64,000 bases of DNA from Cryptomeria japonica (Eukaryota > Streptophyta > Pinopsida > Cupressales > Cupressaceae), in contig NC_081405.1 of assembly GCF_030272615.1 (NCBI RefSeq), positions 604,569,677 through 604,633,676 on the forward strand. Direction: 5' to 3'. Positions 32,624-43,733 of this stretch are shown one piece after another; positions within the stretch are counted from its first letter, which is position 1, and every line of letters begins with the position of its first letter. Under the pieces are notes generated by a model. The model was not told the DNA's origin. It did not search any database and was given only the letters and a program-made list of their open reading frames with translations. The position numbers and the translations under genes were made by a program.

Positions 32624-33508
32624 CCCTCACTCATTTTCATTTTGTCATTAGAAATTAGAAAAGAGATATTAGATATTAGATGAGAGATTAGAAATCAGAT
32701 TTTGGAGAGAAGAAAGTTATTTTGTAGCAAGATTGAGCATTGAAGAAAGAATTTCAAGCAATTGTTGTCTATTTTGGCTTTGAGATCAATAAAATATTGA
32801 AGTTATGGTGTTTTATTGCAATTCTTGTGGCTATCTTCATGGTTGTTTACTTTCTTGAATCACTCTCAATCAAAATAGTATTTAAGTTTGAAGGACTAAG
32901 TGTTGAGCTTGATCTTTGGTGAGATTCACATTCCAAACCACTAGCTTCTTACTGATTGTAAGAACGCCTTGTGTGGTCAACTGGAAATATTTGGATTGCT
33001 TAAACCTTCAATCATTATTGAGCTATTGATATGTACCTTCATGGTAGTGTCTATAATTCTTGATGATTTGAAAAATCATTAGTCACCTTAGAAGATCACA
33101 TCAATTCCAGTAAAGTTGTAATCCCTTGGCAATACTGAAATTGGTAGAATCCTACCAAGTCTAGCCTACATTGAGTCATTCATAGGATTAGATTAGAATT
33201 CATCTCTTGCAAACCCTATCCTTTGATCTTTTTTGAGAACTTGTTAGTTTAGGAAAATTTTGTTCCTGCAATTCGGATACGTAAGGCCCCTTGATGAAAC
33301 AGCATTCACAACGACCACTGGTGCTTACCCACACGTAGAGACCCTACATCGAAGAACCTTGGAGTCATCCTGATTGATCCTTTTTCGCGACATCTTCAGC
33401 AATCAGAGGCTTTATTCAAGAGAGGATAAGGTACCCTTGGGTATTTTATTCTGTGTTTGATAGTGTACAAAATACAAGTCAACACTTAGCAACCAAACTA
33501 ATTGATAA

Positions 33509-33546
33509 AGAAGAAGAAGAAGAAGAAGAAGAAGAAGAAGAAGAAG

Positions 33547-33576
<30 letters not shown>
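33509..33576 (+). repeat. (AAG)22 microsatellite
   Basis: An uninterrupted AAG run starts 20 bases beyond the right target duplication of unit A. The poly-Glu and poly-Leu frames across it are artefacts. Confidence 0.95.
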
Positions 33577-33577
<1 letters not shown>

Positions 33578-35100
33578 TGGGAAGCAACATAAACTTCATG
33601 GAAAGAAGGGAATTTACCACGCATATTTTCCCGACACATTCTTCAAGATCCCAAATCCAAGAATGAAAACTAATGTGCTTATGGCCAAATCTTCCATGCA
33701 TCAAATTTTTCTATCAAAAACAAGACAAGCCTTATTTCTTCTTCTCTTGTAGAGTACCTAAACCTTTATGTTTTTCCTATTCCATTTTTGTTTCTTCTTG
33801 TAGATGAACTAATCCTTCAACTTAAAATCTGTAATGATCTTATTTGTAATATTAGGCAACAAGCATGTTGAAGTGTGCCAATAAGTCACCACCAACCAAA
33901 CTTCAACTTTTTAGATTGAGGTCATCCTGAAATCCAAAAATTCAAAGTGCATTCCACAAACATTCTTGAGCTTTAAGAAAATGTAAAGAAATCGAAGAAA
34001 TTCCAAAAGTCGTAGCCTATTGTGAATATATGAGAAAGCCAAAAATCACAAAAACTTGATTAAAAAAATCACAGAAGGCTTAAATTTTGGGCTGAATCTC
34101 CCTTATACTCCTAATTACCTCAAAAATCACCAAAAATTTCACAACTTTCGAGATGTGTGTGAATCTTTTAAATAAAGGTTTCCTTAGAAAAACACAATTT
34201 AGATTGAGATGCCGTGAAACATAGCCCTACCTACTTGGATGCCATGTAGAAATCTCCACTTCTATGAGAATTAATTTTCCTTCTTGATCATTATCTTGCC
34301 CTGCAAGAAAGTCAGCGATGTAAATTTTTTTGATAGGTGAACGCTTTTGACCTAGAGCTATGAACCAATGAAGCCAAAATAAAGGGACCTAATTCCTGAC
34401 ATGAGCGCAACAATCCAAACCTACGAGCATGGTAGCCCAGCAATGGTGCAAAGTCCACAAGAACACCAGCCCAGCAAGGGAATGGTGCACATGCATGAAC
34501 GCTTGTCAAGAGATCTGGCATGAACATCAACAATAGCATTGACACTACAGATCAAACTCGTGAGCACTTTGGATCAGCAAAAGTACAAGCCTACAATCAC
34601 AATGACCCAATGGAGGTTTGAACCTTGCTGGCCACAACAACAATACCACCATTTAACCATCGCATTATAGGATGGACCTCGAAAGTCAGCAATGTTATCA
34701 CCACACCTTGTTAGCATTTTAATTTGTCTCTTTTGTGACAACACAAAATAAAATTGTGTGCAAAAACGGTCTCTTCAAATTGGCAAGGGAAGCTCCCATT
34801 TAATTTATTCCTAAAATCTGAAACAAGTAAACTAGAACATATACATATACATATCTATATGTATGTTATACATATACATATAGATATGTATATGTATGCG
34901 TGTGTGTGTGTTTGTATACATGTTCAAACATCAAATTATAAAATATAACTAAATAATTGTATAACTATAAGAAGAGTGGCACTCATAAATTCATAGTTGC
35001 CAATAAATTAAATTTTTAAATACCTCATAATATCACATTCATAATTTGCAAAAATGATAATATTCAAGTCACCAAATGTCATTACAAAATGAAAATTCAA
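33577..35100. other. Intron sequence without recognised genes
   Basis: AT-rich. A microsatellite of ATACAT/TATATG words followed by GT repeats lies at about 34838-34912. Frames such as 34312-34545 have no family features. Confidence 0.55.
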
Positions 35101-35104
35101 ATTA

Positions 35105-35605
35105 CAATCCATATTTAATATCCAAATTCACCTTCATTAGAAGAATCAAGGTCAACATTTGGTTCAATTTCATTTGAATCACAATCCATTAGATTGCCAC
35201 TCCCACTAGCTATGTCTATGTCAAGTGCAAGAGTTGCCTCATCTACAGAGACTTGGGCAAGTTGTGCAGCTATAGTATCTAATAAGAAACCTTCAAAACC
35301 AACTAGCTGAAAAAAATGGTGAGAATGCAAGTTTTATGTTGAAAAAATGAGGTGAAATGACAAAAAGAAGAGGAAAGGTAGGGCAAAATTAGGGTTTGGG
35401 GACATTTTTTTAAAATGTTTTTTTGACTTGTGGAGGTGGCTATTGCCTTTTTTGGACACCCACAATGCTGGAAATGCCCAAGTTCACTTGGGTTCGGCCC
35501 AAGATTGCCCAATGTTCAACTTAAGCACCAAGTTCGAACCAAGGGTGAACCCAAGGCCGAACCCGAACTCATACCCAAACCCAAACCCACAAATCTAGTA
35601 ACATA
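35105..35605 (-). other. Possible end of a decayed hAT-like element
   Basis: On the minus strand the segment begins CTATGTTACTAG and has clustered GGGTTCGG / CTTGGGTTC words, as in transposon subterminal regions. Further in, a frame ends with an acidic tail (NEIEPNVDLDSSNEGEFGY, stop near 35115). The same CTATGTTAC start occurs at 50888. No partner end or duplication was fixed. Confidence 0.3.
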
Positions 35606-38362
35606 GGAAACAATTTAGACCTATCTTTTGATCTTGGAGGTAAGAGCACAAGATTAAAAGTATTTATCTCACCACAAGGTTTTATCTTTTTGCAAGAAAA
35701 CTATAACATAAATTTGAACGCTAATGCTTTCCAAGGATTGAAGCAAAGACACCAAACATGTGAACACTTGGACTATCTAAACATGGAACACGATGCTTAT
35801 AACAACATTTGACAAACAAAACGATTGAAAGCAAGCAGCAAGTCCAAACCGTACAAAACTACTCTAGAATATTGAGGATAACTGCTACACAAAATTAGAG
35901 AGGAACCTTTTTTATTGCTTGACTTGCAAAACTTGCACAATTACAACACAAAATTATAAATTTGAAACCTGAATGGAAATTTCAATAGCTTAAGCTTAAC
36001 ATGAACTTCAATGCATTCAAAGTGTGTGTCATATTCCCATGTAGACAGCAGGCAATGATTAGAAACATTAAACAATACATGTACATAAATTATTTTTACC
36101 GCTTAAAACACATTTTATTTTAACTAGTGGGAGTAATGAAAGGATGCGTCCATTCCCAAGCCACCTCCGGAATAGACGCCATGTTTCAAGGGGGATCGCG
36201 TGGTTTCAAAGAGGTGTAAATCTATACCCCAAGGAAAAATGGAAGAGGAGGTGACAAGGAGAGAAGGGCAAGGAGAAGCATCCAACAAGTAACTTCATTA
36301 CTCAGTAATAATATTAATTTCAGTTTTCATAATTTATGATGCCTAGACAACCATGAGAACTACCCTGGGAATGCATCAATCAGCAGACAATGTGAAAGGG
36401 CTAGGTGTTGGTTCTTCCCAGTGATGAAGGACCAGTGCCTAGTAAGCATCCCTCCCCATCGCCAGCAGGCTCGTATGTCCCTAGGCCAATCCGCTTAAAT
36501 GTCGAAATGATGAAGTATGTCTTTGTGCAAGTTGTATTAAATCTGCTTTCATTCCTCATATAACAGTAATGAATATAATTTAACTAGTGGCCTAGATTAA
36601 TTGCTAAATCAGTTCCATACCTAAAAAATGTCTTGCCAAATGAACTAAGCACATTTGTAATGTACAAAAGGGTAAAATGAACTTAATCTTCACGCCAGAT
36701 AGGTAACCTGCAATATCAAGTTTAGTATGCTGCATTAAAATACACTTTAGTGACAGATAGAAGAATAAAAATAATTCATTCATTCTCAGACACAACTAAT
36801 AAGTAAAGAAAAGGAATGCTAATTAATGATAGTCATGTTTCTGCAACTAGGGACAAATATAATGAATTAATCCCTACAAATTTATATATAATGGATAAAT
36901 GTTAACCAAGTAATATAGTCATGAATCTATGTTTTCTATATGCATTTGTTATCTTCCTGATATCCTCTGTTTGTTAGTACATTCAAGATAATGAGTGCAA
37001 GCCAGGGGTATGCTGGGCCCATCCTCAGGTGGCCCTATTAGCCCTAAGAGACGGGATGGGTCTGGATGGGTAGCCCAACCAACCTGGAAAATCCTCAAAA
37101 TCTAGAATGGGTCGTGTATGTATTTTGTTCTGCAATAATTATGCCACTAATCTAATATTACTGCTGACATATAAAATAAAATATCTAAATATTGCAAGAA
37201 ACCGTAATTTCCTTTTGTGGCCCTAAATCTAACCTTCGGTGGATAGATTAGGCCGTAATTATTAGGAAGGCGAGGCAGGTACAGCAAAGGTTCATTATAG
37301 TGTGCTCAAGGCACTAATTTATAAGCTTTCTAAGAGAAGCTGATGAGGAAAAATACTAATACAATAGTGCTATAAAACTACCCTTAAACAACCCTAACAC
37401 TATCCTTCTAAAAAAGATACAATAGAAACTTATAATAGCCTAGACAAGGGCTTTCATTTGCTATAAGATTTGATTTTCTCTTTCAATTTGAGCCTTCAAA
37501 TTCAATGAATGGCTAAGGTGTTGGTTTGTTGCTTTAAAATCTGCCTTTAGTTTTACCCTTTATTCAAAGGCAAAATCTTTAAAATCTACCTTTAACCTTT
37601 AACATAAGATTTTCTTTTTTCCTTCACTTATATTGAAAGGCAAAATCTTCCAATTTTTGCTTTAAAATCTTCCATTTGGATGCACCATCGTATCCCTTTA
37701 GTCAACTTAGGCAACCAATCACACTTTTTAGCCATCATAACCAATACTTGTCACATATTTTGAGTGGCATTACCACATAAAAGGTACACTTTTAATTTAA
37801 GTGAATCATTTTTCTTCCTATCATGTTTTTGGCCACTATTACCATCTTGGTCATGGATTTGAAGTGGCATTGCCATAGGCAATTTCACTTATGTTTTCCA
37901 TCTATTATTTACTTGGCAAGCTTTCTATCCACAATGACCGGTCTTGTTGTGCTTTATGAGCATCAAAACCATATAAAAAGTGTGAAATAACTTGTCAATA
38001 AAATCTTTCAAGCTAGTTGCAGTTTTGTGCCACTATTGCCACCTGAATTGCCACTTTTAAGCGGTAACACCAAATTAAAAAGGCAAATTTAATTCATTCT
38101 TAACCTTTCTTCATTCAGCTTGTCACACATCTCATCCACTACTAACACTATGGTCACATTTCTGAAGTGGAATTAAAACTCAATTTTTGCAATATTGACT
38201 TTGTTTTTTTCTCGGTCGTATTGCAGATCTCTACCCTTCAACTACCTTGATCACACCTTTTCCCTAGCTAAACCACTTTAAATATGTGAAACTTGATATC
38301 TACACAGTTTGGCACAGTTTCATGACATCATTGCCATTCTTGATCGGAGTTTATAGCTGATT
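35606..38362. other. Intron sequence, decayed and unassigned
   Basis: No intact frame or element end was recognised. Two short GC-richer patches (about 36140-36260 and 37010-37110) look like pieces of old elements. Confidence 0.5.
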
Positions 38363-38367
38363 GTTCC

Positions 38368-39212
38368 TGTTAAATTAAGTACTTTCAGATTGTATAAACT
38401 CAGAAAAATCAGAATTAGATTAAGCTAGGTTAATTAATCCATAGTTTTCCAGACTTAAGCATGAAATGAAAATGAAATGCACAAGGACAAAACACAGTTA
38501 CCCTGGGAAAACCTCCTAGGAGGAAAAACCCAGCCAAAGGATCCTCAGATCTGATTATGATTATAAACTGAATATTACACACTTATCTGGAGCATAGAGG
38601 TTGCAGTCACAAATAAGAGATAGGAGACTTCACAATTAGGTTGCTGATGAGTTTATGATTTGCAGTCCTTCTCATTGGAATTTCTAAGTGTAGCTAGGGT
38701 AACAGCACCTTGAGTAGATTACAGCCCTTCAATGAAGTCCTTCAATGGTTCGCTCATTTCAATTGGAAATCTGCTGCTAATTGGGTTTGTTGTCTTCTAT
38801 CACAGATCTGCTGCTAATTGGGTGAAGTTCGCTACCTCCTAGTTCAAGATCTGCTACCTTCTATTGGAGTTCGCTGTTACCAATTTTCCCTTTCATTAAT
38901 TTCGCCTTCACCAAATATGTCTTGCATATACATAAAACTGAATGTGGATATTGAGAAGTATACAACATCTTTATATGAGTCATGTTCCCTTTTTATGTCG
39001 GCCTTCTTTGCATTTAAATCTTTTATTTATTTTAATTTCTTTTTAGGTGAAGTGAGATAGGGTCGGCCCTATCAAGGAGGCGAATGGGTTTGAGTGAAGC
39101 GTGGAACCTTTTGTGTGCACCGAAAGGCAATGGGCCAGGCCCTATATTAAGGAGGCGGATTCTAATGTTGCCCAAGACAATTGGAATCCGCCAGCCCTAA
39201 TTATAACCAACA
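38368..39212 (-). repeat. Copia 3' LTR (left in the window)
   Basis: On the plus strand it begins TGTTAAATTAAGTAC and ends CTAATTATAACCAACA; 845 bp, the same length as the right copy. Confidence 0.95.
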
Positions 39213-39222
39213 CTCCCTCTTA
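39213..39222 (-). other. Copia polypurine tract
   Basis: On the minus strand AAGAGGGAG directly precedes the TGTTGGTTAT start of the 3' LTR. Confidence 0.8.
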
Positions 39223-39280
39223 ATTAGGGAATAGAATCATAATCATAATCTTCCAGCTTGCACACAAGCATAGACTGGAT

Positions 39281-39598
39281 CCACCTTGTATTGCTCACAG
39301 AGGGTGGAGAGGATCCTTTTCTACCATCTTACATTGCCCGCAGAGGATGGTTTAACAATTACACCACCTTACATTGCCCGCAGAGGGTGGTTAACAAAAC
39401 CATCTTACATTGCCCGCAGAGGCTGGTTAAGAATTATACTTCTCCCTAAGAAGTTTACAATACCACCTTACATTGCCCGCAGAGGGTGGTTAACATTTAC
39501 AATACCATCATCTTACATTGCCCGCAGAGGATGGTTAAGAATTATACTTCTCCCTGAGAAGTTTTACAATACCACCTTACATTGCCTGCAGAGGGTGG
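39281..39598 (-). repeat. Seven 27-nt hairpins in the Copia 3' untranslated region
   Basis: Copies lie at 39281-39307, 39324-39350, 39364-39390, 39400-39426, 39463-39489, 39508-39534 and 39572-39598. All are exactly 27 nt, while the spacers vary from 9 to 37 nt. The middle is nearly constant (TTACATTGCCCGCAGAG). The arms are CCACC/GGTGG in copies 1, 3, 5 and 7 and change together to CCATC/GATGG in copy 2 and TCATC/GATGG in copy 6; copy 4 (CCATC/GCTGG) has a mismatch. Spacers 4-5 and 6-7 hold a second hairpin, ACTTCTCCCTGAGAAGT or a one-base variant. The array lies between the Gag-Pol stop and the 3' LTR. Confidence 0.9.
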
Positions 39599-39617
39599 TT
39601 TTATACAATACAAAGTA

Positions 39618-42600
39618 TCACTGAAATTGAGACTCCCTCTCAATCGGAGTTTCATTTTCCGCAATCCCAAGCCTATCCCTGAAGTACACAAACTTCACTT
39701 TGGATAGAGGCTTGGTGAGGATATCTGCAACCTGCTCATCAGTGCTGACATACTTCAACTGAATAGCACCTCTTTGCACCATGTCTCGAATAAAATGATA
39801 ATGGGTTTCCACATGTTTTGACCTGTCATGAAACACTAGATTGATAGACATTTTAATACAACTCTGATTATCACAGTGAATAACTGCAGGATCCCATGGC
39901 TGACCAAACAGCCCAGCAAGAAGCTTACGAAGCCACACTGCTTCTCTGGATGCAACACTTGCTGCAATATACTCAGCTTCAGCAGTACTCAATGCCACTG
40001 AGGATTGTTTTCTGCAAGCCCAAGAGATCACTGCAGAACCCAAGCTAAAACAAATACCAGTGGTGCTTTTCCTGTCTTTGATGCTTCCAGCCCAGTCTGC
40101 ATCAAAATAACCTTCCAGGGTTATTGGAGTGTTAAGTGGATACTTCAGCCCAAAACCAACTGTGCCCCGCAAGTATCTTAGGATATGCTTGGCTGCAACA
40201 AGGTGAACATGCTTGGGCAAGCTCATGAACTGGCTGAGAGCATTTACAGCAAAACATATGTCTGGTCTAGTGTTATCTAGATACATCAGTGATCCAATCA
40301 ACTGTCGATACTCGGATGGATCTGCAAATTCAGAGTTAGCTGCAGAAACACTTAACTTCTTTAAGTTAGATTCCATAGGAGTAGACATTGGTTTACAATC
40401 CATCATTCTAAATCTTTTCAAAATGTCAATAGTATACTTCCCTTGACTTAGAAAGATTTCGTTAGATCTTTGCCATACTTCTAGACCTAGGAAATAATGC
40501 ATTAGACCTAAATCTTTCATTTCAAATTCTAAAGCTAGTTCTTTCTTGCATCTAATAATAAGTTCATCTTTACCAGTGAGAAATAAGTCATCCACATAAA
40601 GGACTAGAATTAGCATTTCATCATTGGCTACTTTAAAGTAAATATTAGGGTCGACATCATTTTTACAAAAACCTAGACTTAGCAAATATTTATCAAATCT
40701 TTCATACCAAGCAGGAGGAGCTTGTTTAAGACCATACAGAGCTTTCTTTAACCTGCACACATGGGTTAATCTATCCTGAATCTCATATCCCTCAGGTTGC
40801 TCAATATAGACTTCTTCCTCAATGACACCATTGAGAAAAGCAGTCTTAACATCCATCTGATGTAGTTTCCAACCCTTAGAGGCAACAATAGCAATTATTG
40901 TTCTAATGGAAGTATATCTAGCAACAAGAGCAAAAGTTTCCTCATAGTCTATGCCTTCCTTTTGGGAAAAGCCACGCGCTACAAATCTAGCCTTATATTT
41001 TTCAATACTACCATCAGCATTATGTTTAATTTTAAATAACCATTTAGATGAAACAACAGATTTACCTTTGGGTCTGGGCACAAGGTCCCACACATCATTC
41101 TTGATGATTGACTGATATTCTTCATCCATAGCAAGCTTCCAGGCATGATGATTTAAGGCTTCTTCAACATTGCAAGGTTCAGTTTCAATAAGATTACACA
41201 TTAAAGAAACGTAGTTGGAAAATACCTGAGGTCTCTTAGTTTCACGGAAGGTGCCACTTGGAGCAGCAAATCTCTCAGCTTCTTGAATGGTGTTTCTTAC
41301 CCAGAGTGGCCTCTTTTTGGTAACGACAATGTCACTAGGAATATCAGTGGGATTCATGGGTTCTGGAGGATCATCATGATCATCTTGAGGTGGAGGTTCA
41401 ACTTGCTCCCTCTGAATCTCAGGGTTAGAATCAACATCTATATTTTGATTATCATTAGATTCATCAATAACACAAGAACCTTTCGAATTCTTAAAAGCAA
41501 TATCTTCTTCAAATTTAACATCCCTACTTACCTCATCATACCTTTGACCTGGGATGTAAATCCTGAATGCCTTGGAGGATTCACTGTATCCGACTAGCAT
41601 GCCTTTCTTTCCGAAGGGTTCCAACTTTGATCGTTTTTCCTTAGGCACATGAACATAGACGGGACTTCCAAAGATTCTGAGGTGACTAATGTCTGGTTTG
41701 GATCCTGTGAAGGTTTCTTCCGGGGTCATGTTCTTTAGAGCACGGTGAGGACATCTGTTTTGGATGTATACTGTTGTTCTAGAAGCCTCAACCCATAGGA
41801 AGGTCTGCAAGTCCTGATCGTGGATCATAGCCTTTGCAGCCTCCACAATGGTCCTATTCTTTCTTTCAGCAACACCATTTTGTTGAGGATTGTATGGAAC
41901 ACAAAACTCCCTCTTAATTCCTGACTCAACACAAAAGTCATGAAAGCTACCGGAGGTGTATTCACCTCCATTGTCAGATCTTAAACATTTGATTCTTTTA
42001 CCAGAGAAGTTTTCAGTTAATGCTTTAAACTCCTTAAATTTATTTAAGACTTCATCAGATTCTTTAGATTTCAAGAAGTAGATCCAAGTTTTCCTAGAGA
42101 AATCATCTATGAAGATTGCATAATAAAGGAATCCACTAGGAGATGCTATGGACATAGGACCACATAAATCAGAGCGAACAAGTTCTAGTTTGTCTTTAGC
42201 TCTATTTTCACTTTTATGAAATGGACTTTTAACATTTTTACCAATCGCACAACCTTTACAAGTGTTATCATGAATTTGACTAAGTTTAGGCATACCTTTA
42301 ACTAACCTTTCAAGAGAAGGAAGGGCTTGATAGTGTAGATGACCAAATCTTCTATGCCATAACTCACAAGATTCCAGAGCCTCATTAATGAGGGCTTGAA
42401 TAGGGTTAGAGGAGAGCTTGTAAAGACTATCATATCTATGTCCAATTGTACGAGCAGATTTAAAACTATCTTTCTTAGACCAAGCAAGGACTTTTCCTTT
42501 GGAAAATGCAATTTGATAACCTTTATCTTCTAGAGCAAAAATGGAAATTAGGTTTCTTTTAATTCCAGGAACAAACAATATATCACTAAGATGTAAGGAA

Positions 42601-43640
42601 ATACCGGAATCTAATTTTAAAGAAGTGGAGCCAGAACCTCTTATCGAATAACGAGCATCATCACCAATTACCACGTGAAGGTTGGTATCCTTTTCGACTA
42701 GGCCTGAAAGATGATCACAGTAACCTGTGATGTGTCTGGAGGCACCACTGTCAATCAACCATATATTGCTATCTGAGGGAACACTGCTAGATAGAGCGGA
42801 GATAAATAAGAAGTCATCATTTTGTTCTGCGACTTCATTTAGGTTTGCTTCACTTTGGTTAGGGTTAAACTGACATTCCTTAGCATAGTGACCAAATTTG
42901 TCACATCTAAAGCATCGCACACGCGAAATATCTCTGGGTTTCTTCCAAGGGTGTTGGGAAAAAGATCTGGGTTCCCTATTTCTTTTAGGATAAGGTTGCT
43001 TCCAATTTCCCTTTTTCTTGCATTGAGCTGCAAGCATGTGATGGTCATCTACATGGGGGCTCTTGGATTGACTCCTTGTGATGAGGCGAGACTCTTCTTG
43101 GATGCAATCATTCTTAAAGCGATCAAGTGAAGGTGACTCAGACCGACCACTTATGGTTTGGATAAATGACTCCCATGAGTGAGGTAGACCATTAAGGGTA
43201 ATCATGACAAGGTCTTTGTCTTCCATGTTATGGCCAATTAAACCTAGCTGATTCTTTAGTTCTAAAATTTTCATGAAGTAGGAAATAATAGAATCTTCTT
43301 TAGCCATTTTTATATTAAGTAGTTGTTGTCTTAACGTAATTGCCCTACTAAGATTATTAACTTCATATGTACCTTGTAGATGGCTGAACATTTCCCTTGC
43401 AGTGGTGAATGAGGCAATAGAAGTGACGAGGTGGTCTTTGACTGAATCAATGAGAATCTTCCTGGCCTTGATAGCATCCTTTTTGAATTGTTTCAACTCA
43501 GCTGCATCCGAAGGCTCAATTAGCTCTTTCGCTTCTATGAATTGGAGGAGATCTTCTTCCTCAAGAGCCAACTTGATTCGAACTTTCCATGCAGTAAAAT
43601 TTAGATTCCCATCGAGCCTATCTTCAACTTTCAGCCCCAT
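39618..43640 (-). CDS. Copia Gag-Pol polyprotein (1,340 aa), intact
   Basis: Supplies all proteins for copia retrotransposition in cytoplasmic particles. In order: Gag (about 1-240); a CCHC zinc knuckle (C243, C246, H251, C256); protease with Asp297 in LIDSGAS; the integrase zinc-binding region (H429, H434, C461, C464); the integrase core with D491, D556 and E592, the last two separated by 35 residues; reverse transcriptase at about 845-1090 with YVDD at 1015-1018; and RNase H at about 1170-1310 with Asp1182, Glu1221 and Asp1257. The length is typical and there are no internal stops. Two small departures from the usual motifs are LVRSD before the integrase Asp and FALVARYTS in the reverse transcriptase (usually LVHSD and FAPVARYTS). 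The start ATG follows the primer site by about 80 bases. Confidence 0.95.
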   Translation of the reverse strand: MGLKVEDRLDGNLNFTAWKVRIKLALEEEDLLQFIEAKELIEPSDAAELKQFKKDAIKARKILIDSVKDHLVTSIASFTTAREMFSHLQGTYEVNNLSRAITLRQQLLNIKMAKEDSIISYFMKILELKNQLGLIGHNMEDKDLVMITLNGLPHSWESFIQTISGRSESPSLDRFKNDCIQEESRLITRSQSKSPHVDDHHMLAAQCKKKGNWKQPYPKRNREPRSFSQHPWKKPRDISRVRCFRCDKFGHYAKECQFNPNQSEANLNEVAEQNDDFLFISALSSSVPSDSNIWLIDSGASRHITGYCDHLSGLVEKDTNLHVVIGDDARYSIRGSGSTSLKLDSGISLHLSDILFVPGIKRNLISIFALEDKGYQIAFSKGKVLAWSKKDSFKSARTIGHRYDSLYKLSSNPIQALINEALESCELWHRRFGHLHYQALPSLERLVKGMPKLSQIHDNTCKGCAIGKNVKSPFHKSENRAKDKLELVRSDLCGPMSIASPSGFLYYAIFIDDFSRKTWIYFLKSKESDEVLNKFKEFKALTENFSGKRIKCLRSDNGGEYTSGSFHDFCVESGIKREFCVPYNPQQNGVAERKNRTIVEAAKAMIHDQDLQTFLWVEASRTTVYIQNRCPHRALKNMTPEETFTGSKPDISHLRIFGSPVYVHVPKEKRSKLEPFGKKGMLVGYSESSKAFRIYIPGQRYDEVSRDVKFEEDIAFKNSKGSCVIDESNDNQNIDVDSNPEIQREQVEPPPQDDHDDPPEPMNPTDIPSDIVVTKKRPLWVRNTIQEAERFAAPSGTFRETKRPQVFSNYVSLMCNLIETEPCNVEEALNHHAWKLAMDEEYQSIIKNDVWDLVPRPKGKSVVSSKWLFKIKHNADGSIEKYKARFVARGFSQKEGIDYEETFALVARYTSIRTIIAIVASKGWKLHQMDVKTAFLNGVIEEEVYIEQPEGYEIQDRLTHVCRLKKALYGLKQAPPAWYERFDKYLLSLGFCKNDVDPNIYFKVANDEMLILVLYVDDLFLTGKDELIIRCKKELALEFEMKDLGLMHYFLGLEVWQRSNEIFLSQGKYTIDILKRFRMMDCKPMSTPMESNLKKLSVSAANSEFADPSEYRQLIGSLMYLDNTRPDICFAVNALSQFMSLPKHVHLVAAKHILRYLRGTVGFGLKYPLNTPITLEGYFDADWAGSIKDRKSTTGICFSLGSAVISWACRKQSSVALSTAEAEYIAASVASREAVWLRKLLAGLFGQPWDPAVIHCDNQSCIKMSINLVFHDRSKHVETHYHFIRDMVQRGAIQLKYVSTDEQVADILTKPLSKVKFVYFRDRLGIAENETPIERESQFQ

Positions 43641-43721
43641 TGACCTGATCTACAAAAGCTATAGCAATCTGAAAATGAAAGTGTAATGAATTTTAAATCT
43701 GAAGATTGATCTAACCAATTA

Positions 43722-43733
43722 GCTCTGATACCA
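43722..43733 (-). other. Copia primer-binding site, initiator tRNA-Met
   Basis: On the minus strand TGGTATCAGAGC directly follows the 5' LTR; this is the standard plant Copia primer site. Confidence 0.95.

Larger units (their letters stand above)
26058..33484 (+). mobile_element. Unit A: 7.4-kb giant LTR-like unit carrying its own gene
   Basis: It starts TGTTGTGACCATTTC, ends AAATACAAGTCAACA and is flanked by a perfect 5-bp duplication CTTAG (26053-26057 and 33485-33489), so it inserted as one retroviral-type unit. No sequence is repeated at its two ends and no primer site or polyprotein is present. It has the layout of a single LTR: a terminal hairpin CCATTAAAATGG (26083-26094); a U3-like part of 6.5 kb with a hairpin array and an open frame; a TATA box (32615-32623) about 870 bp before the right end; and AATAAA near 32785. 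I read it as a solo LTR of exceptional size whose U3 holds a separate transcription unit. Alternatives are a non-LTR-flanked derivative or a recombined element. Confidence 0.8.

Noticed and set aside
33453-33752. Poly-Glu protein frame
   Set aside because: It is the translation of an AAG microsatellite.
35540-35600. Telomere-like CCCAAACCCAAACCC
   Set aside because: Not the plant CCCTAAA unit and only a few copies; it belongs to a subterminal word cluster of a probable DNA transposon.
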